The notes beneath the pieces are model-generated. The model did no database searches. It was given only the letters and a program-made list of their open reading frames with translations, and was not told the DNA's origin. Below are positions 41,323-44,581 of a stretch of 44,581 bases of DNA, one piece after another; positions within the stretch are counted from its first letter, which is position 1, and each line of letters opens with the position of its first letter. The position numbers and the translations under genes were made by a program. The stretch is from Zavarzinella formosa DSM 19928 (GTDB lineage: Bacteria; Planctomycetota; Planctomycetia; Gemmatales; Gemmataceae): contig NZ_JH636441.1 in assembly GCF_000255705.1 (NCBI RefSeq), positions 63,148 through 107,728 on the forward strand, read 5' to 3'.

Positions 41323-43716
41323 TCAAACGTCCGGAGTTTTCATTGCCGGACCGCCGGGATTGGCGTTTTCTTTGTTTCTCGTGTCTTCGTACCATTTCTT
41401 AAAGTTGGCATCGCGCGTCCTGCGGGCAGGGTCGGCCTTGTCGATGGCGCTGGACTTCAATTCCAGTGAACCATCCGGATACATCAACAACACTTCAATG
41501 CCCGATTCATCGGTGACCGGATTGCTCCGGGTCGTCTTCTCGGTCGGGTTATTGGGGATCTTCTCCTTGAGTTGTTGACCGCCGACGATGTCAACGGCGA
41601 TGACCTTTCTGTCCGGGATCGGCCTGAACAGCACCCCCTTGCGGGCTTCGATCACCTTTCTCGGCGGCCCCTTGATCACCGTCGTCTTCTCGCCCGGCAA
41701 TGTTCGGAGTTCAAAGTCGTTCGTGATCGACGACCAGAGGGGAAGTTTGGCCCAAGCCTCGCCCTGAACATACAAGCCTTTCGTGGCGACAAGTTCGCCG
41801 ATCACCCAATCGCCAACGGGTTCAAAATCATCCCTGCTGATTTCCATCCGTTGCTCGAAACGGTGAATTTGAATGATCGCCTGCCCCTTGCCGGGCGGGG
41901 TGGGTTGACCGGCCGCCGGGGCGGGAGAATCGATCACATACTGGTAGATGGCGTTCGGAATGGTGACCGATTCGGGAAACTCAAACCAGTGTTCCTCGCC
42001 AAGCGGAAGTTCCTTGTTGTCCGCGTCGGATGACTTGGAAACGAGATCGCGCTTGCCGAAATTCGGATTCACCAATTTGGCCCGCATGCGGTAGTTGTAG
42101 ACCAAGCCGTCCTTGACTTCCGTGTCGAACACCCGGATGTAGATGTAGTCCGGCGGTTCGATCTTGCCGGAGGCCGTTCCGTTCGGGTTTCCTCCCGGTC
42201 CCATGTCCATCATCGGTCCCTTGCCGGGGCCTTTCGTCGGCAGCATGAAACCGCTGCCGCTGCCGGGCTCGCCGCCACCGGGGCCGGCGCCGGGATTGTA
42301 AAAGCTGGCTCCGGTCGTTCCCCCGACCGAGGATCGGCTGAAGGGATTGACCGCGTTGCCCGAGAATCTCGACGGCGGGGCCGGCAAGTTCGGCCGGGTG
42401 TTGGCATCCTTGAGCTTTTTGATCGAATCCTTGATCGTCTTCAGATTCATGTCGGGGTATTTGCCGGTCACCTCGGTGGGGAGCGGCATCACCAGTTGAT
42501 TGTCTTCGTGCAGCGTGACCCAAGCCATGTCTTGGGGGTCTTCCTTGTCCAACAGTTTCACGGCCCGCAATTGCTGGCTGTTTTCCACAAAGGGGAGCGG
42601 CGTCCAGTCTTCCACCGGCGTGCCGTTTGGACGGGAGATCCGGCGTTGAACCTCGACGCCATTGAACACGGGCATTTCATCCGGCCGGGCGTAGAGTTGG
42701 TCCAGTGTTTGGTATTGCAGGGCCTGCCGATAGCGTTCGAGTTGGGCTCGATAGGGGAAGGAAGCCTGTAACACGGCCATTCGTTCCGGGGCGATGGTGA
42801 TGGCCATCCGTCGGCCCTTCATCTTCGTTTCCAGCTCTTCGTCCGTTTCTCCATCGATGTATTCGACACTGTGACGAACGGCCGGGGTGCTCGACATGGC
42901 TCCTCCGGGCATTCCCATACCGCCAGGCATCCCCGGACCGCCGGGACCGCCGGCCATCATTCCCGGACCGCCGGGACCGCCAGGGAAGCCACCGCCCATG
43001 CCGCCAGGGAAGCCACCGCCCATGCCGCCGGGGAAACCACCGCCGCGATTTCCTTCGGACATTCCCGGTCCGCCGGGACCTCCGGGGAAGCCCCCCATGC
43101 CGCCGGGACCTCCGGGGAAGCCACCCATGCCGCCCGGCCCTTGCATTCCGGGCATGCCATAGGGGTTCGCGGGGGGAAGGCGGATGTTTTTTCCAGCCGC
43201 CCCAAGCTTGCTCTTCAGTTGGTTGAGGAACTTGCCGGCGCCATCGACTTTCTGTTTCGTGTCTTTGGTGGTGATCACACCGACGCGGATCTTGGTTTTT
43301 TCCCCCTCTTTATCAATGAAAATGTCGCTGGCGGGGATTTTCACCACGGCAATTTTCGCGTCGCCTTCCGCGATCCGAAGGACGACCGGGGCCAGCCGCC
43401 GGCCATCGGGCGGGGCGTTCGGGTCAAACAGCACCTGGCTCAACGGTTGCAGAGCGACTTGGTTGTTTGTCACCGGCTTGATGAGTTCCGGGCTGACCGG
43501 CTCGATGGCCGCGCCGTTCGGACTGTTGATCTGCGAGGTGAGGCTTGATGCCTTCGTGTCGATTTGCTTGGCGAACTCCTCGGGATTCTGTTCCCGCCCG
43601 AAGATCGACATCACGCCCAAGATGAGCAGCAGGCCGCCGATGCCCCCGGCGATGCCCAAACCGACTTTTTCGCCTTTCTCGATCAGAAAATCTTGCACTC
43701 CGCTCGATTTTGCCAT
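41323..43716 (-). CDS. Large membrane-anchored protein with Gly/Pro/Met-rich segment
   Basis: This 797-residue protein starts at the ATG at 43716, with GGAGA upstream (the frame opens four codons earlier with TTG). It has one transmembrane helix at about 19-39 (GLGIAGGIGGLLLILGVMSIF), a folded stretch to about 185, then a low-complexity segment at about 190-275 of GGFPGGPGG/GGMGG type. A long C-terminal region follows, with YIYIRVFDTEVKDGLVYNYR and another Gly/Pro patch. I recognise the type only as planctomycete envelope proteins. The neighbouring gene has a similar PGG-rich style; a joint role in a type IV pilus-like or secretion assembly is a guess. Two hairpins frame the gene. Confidence 0.75.
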   Translation of the reverse strand: MAKSSGVQDFLIEKGEKVGLGIAGGIGGLLLILGVMSIFGREQNPEEFAKQIDTKASSLTSQINSPNGAAIEPVSPELIKPVTNNQVALQPLSQVLFDPNAPPDGRRLAPVVLRIAEGDAKIAVVKIPASDIFIDKEGEKTKIRVGVITTKDTKQKVDGAGKFLNQLKSKLGAAGKNIRLPPANPYGMPGMQGPGGMGGFPGGPGGMGGFPGGPGGPGMSEGNRGGGFPGGMGGGFPGGMGGGFPGGPGGPGMMAGGPGGPGMPGGMGMPGGAMSSTPAVRHSVEYIDGETDEELETKMKGRRMAITIAPERMAVLQASFPYRAQLERYRQALQYQTLDQLYARPDEMPVFNGVEVQRRISRPNGTPVEDWTPLPFVENSQQLRAVKLLDKEDPQDMAWVTLHEDNQLVMPLPTEVTGKYPDMNLKTIKDSIKKLKDANTRPNLPAPPSRFSGNAVNPFSRSSVGGTTGASFYNPGAGPGGGEPGSGSGFMLPTKGPGKGPMMDMGPGGNPNGTASGKIEPPDYIYIRVFDTEVKDGLVYNYRMRAKLVNPNFGKRDLVSKSSDADNKELPLGEEHWFEFPESVTIPNAIYQYVIDSPAPAAGQPTPPGKGQAIIQIHRFEQRMEISRDDFEPVGDWVIGELVATKGLYVQGEAWAKLPLWSSITNDFELRTLPGEKTTVIKGPPRKVIEARKGVLFRPIPDRKVIAVDIVGGQQLKEKIPNNPTEKTTRSNPVTDESGIEVLLMYPDGSLELKSSAIDKADPARRTRDANFKKWYEDTRNKENANPGGPAMKTPDV
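42897..43147. repeat. Degenerate tandem repeat coding for Gly/Pro/Met-rich segment
   Basis: Short units of the form CCGCCGGGACCTCCGGGGAA are repeated many times with variation, encoding PGGPGG, GGFPGG and GGMGG on the minus strand. This collagen-like composition predicts a disordered or extended linker. It is prone to copy-number change. Confidence 0.75.
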
Positions 43717-43757
43717 GATTATCTCCAACCTGTGCTGATGTTCGTGTATTGGAAAAG

Positions 43758-43785
43758 ATCGGGGAACAACTCATCGTTCCCCGAT
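43758..43785 (-). terminator. 10-bp perfect hairpin between the two Gly/Pro-rich genes
   Basis: ATCGGGGAAC (43758-43767) and GTTCCCCGAT (43776-43785) enclose an 8-nt loop. On the minus strand it begins 7 nt after the stop at 43793 and is followed by CTTTTCC, a weak U-tract. It may attenuate transcription before the next gene, which starts at 43716. Confidence 0.6.
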
Positions 43786-43792
43786 TGCAGTG

Positions 43793-44581
43793 TCACATCT
43801 TGGGAACCGCCGGGGGATTGTCTGTCGGAGCCGGAGTCGCCGGCATCGGAACCGCCGGGGGATTCATGGGAGCCGGCACATTATTCATGGGAGCCGGCAC
43901 ATTGTTCATGGGAGCCGGCACATTATTCATGGGAGCCGGCACATTATTCATGGGAGCCGGTGTCATCGGCATCGGCATCGGCGTGTCGTCTTTTTTCGCC
44001 TCGTCTTTTTTCGCCTCGTCTTTTTTCGCGTCGGGGAGTTCAAATTTTTCATACAGCGAGGCGATGCCGTAGACGCTGAGTTCGATCAGGTTGCCGGCCA
44101 CCATGTCCTCGGAACTGCTGCGGGGAGCCCCCAAACTGCTTGGGAAACCGGGATTGCCGCCTTCCATGCGACCCGGATTGGCCGGAGGCATCGGGAAGCC
44201 GGGGTTGCCGCTCCCCATCGGGGGGAAACCAACGCCGCCCGGAGGCATTGGAAAGCCGGGTGTCGAGGAACTCGAACCACCCGGTTCGCCAAAGTAACTG
44301 ATCGTGCCGCGGAACCGGGACAAATGGCTTTGGACAATTTGCATTCGCAGTTTGCTGTTGGCCAACACGGTCAACACATCCGCGCTGTAGGTCTGATCGC
44401 AGATCAACATGATGCCAATGGGCATGGAACGGACCTGATCCGTCCGGTGAACATAACGCCGTCGAACCAGTCCGTTGGGCGACAATTCCTTCGCCGCTTC
44501 GCTGTTGGCCCCGCTCCCGCCGGGGGCGCCAAACCCTCCGGGGCCCATCGGAGGGCCTCCGGGACCGGGAGGCCCTCCGGG
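43793..44581 (-). CDS. Pro/Met-rich repeat protein, N-terminus outside the window
   Basis: At least 262 residues; the frame stays open to the window edge, so the start is not visible (an internal ATG at 44548 sits within Gly/Pro repeats and is an unlikely start). It contains a Gly/Pro patch, a short folded segment (VHRTDQVRSMPIGIMLICDQ followed by YSADVLTVLANSKLRMQIVQ), more Gly/Pro/Met linker, then YGIASLYEKFELPD. The tail has (AKKDE)n and (PAPMNNV)n tandem repeats. I do not recognise the family. It is upstream of and codirectional with the 41323-43716 gene, probably in the same operon with partial termination between them. Confidence 0.7.
   Translation of the reverse strand, partial: PGGPPGPGGPPMGPGGFGAPGGSGANSEAAKELSPNGLVRRRYVHRTDQVRSMPIGIMLICDQTYSADVLTVLANSKLRMQIVQSHLSRFRGTISYFGEPGGSSSSTPGFPMPPGGVGFPPMGSGNPGFPMPPANPGRMEGGNPGFPSSLGAPRSSSEDMVAGNLIELSVYGIASLYEKFELPDAKKDEAKKDEAKKDDTPMPMPMTPAPMNNVPAPMNNVPAPMNNVPAPMNNVPAPMNPPAVPMPATPAPTDNPPAVPKM
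43863..43961. repeat. 21-bp tandem repeat (PAPMNNV units)
   Basis: The unit TTCATGGGAGCCGGCACATTA occurs about 4.7 times, at 43863, 43884, 43905, 43926 and partly 43947, nearly identical between copies. Being in multiples of 3 it keeps the frame and encodes PAPMNNV on the minus strand. High identity suggests recent expansion. Confidence 0.85.
43986..44030. repeat. 15-bp tandem repeat (AKKDE units)
   Basis: Three copies of TCGTCTTTTTTCGCC (the third differs in its last base) at 43986, 44001 and 44016, encoding an alternating Lys/Asp/Glu/Ala stretch on the minus strand. It is a charged, probably helical or disordered spacer. Confidence 0.85.

Noticed and set aside
42897-43147. CRISPR-like repetition
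   Set aside because: Units are short, contiguous and degenerate, in phase with a reading frame. There are no unique spacers and no cas genes.

Overview
The window looks like a planctomycete chromosome, most likely a Gemmata-type (Gemmataceae) lineage. The evidence is gene content: two DUF1559 prepilin-like proteins, a DUF1501 + PSCyt1/DUF1549/DUF1553 pair, a small carboxypeptidase-regulatory-like lipoprotein, many CRTAC1/ASPIC-UnbV proteins, Gly/Pro-rich membrane proteins and high-GC coding sequence. No rRNA, tRNA, CRISPR array, transposase or phage gene was recognised.

Layout. 1-5200: tail of a nitronate monooxygenase-like gene, a tiny Lys-rich protein, a VWA lipoprotein (YfbK type), a DUF1328 peptide, nadD and rlmN. 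5194-21881: a 16.7-kb block with five CRTAC1-type FG-GAP/ASPIC-UnbV proteins, a TPR protein, a membrane cytochrome with five CxxCH motifs and TPRs, a nitrilase and a small lipoprotein. It forms three transcription units: a four-gene minus operon led by the cytochrome, a divergent nitrilase + TPR-CRTAC1 pair, and a three-gene minus operon led by the lipoprotein with a perfect 15-bp inverted repeat just upstream. 22063-31364: DUF1559, DUF1501 and PSD1-type cytochrome genes, an SDR/CoA-transferase operon and a secreted glycosidase-like protein. 31371-32269: a long inverted repeat and a DUF817 membrane protein. 32290-34109: an AT-rich two-gene island with its own strong promoter, encoding a ScoMcrA-head/HNH nuclease and an unknown protein translationally coupled to it. 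34144-39339: pheT, a second DUF1559 gene whose leader is built from a 49-bp inverted repeat, a membrane protein and a DtxR-type regulator. 39340-40011: noncoding, with a promoter-to-terminator unit that looks like a structured RNA gene, and a parS-like palindrome. 40012-44581: a small protein, an ATP-grasp gene broken by one in-frame stop, and two Gly/Pro-rich proteins, the last running off the window.

How genes may work together. In the CRTAC1 block every product starts with a membrane anchor or lipobox, so the products probably form an envelope-located assembly: beta-propeller and TPR scaffolds around a membrane b/c-type cytochrome. Its function is unknown. The HNH pair is probably a small defence module of the type IV (modified-DNA) kind. 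A recurrent theme is long, nearly perfect inverted repeats at gene borders without a U-tract, some made of short tandem repeats and two reaching into coding sequence.
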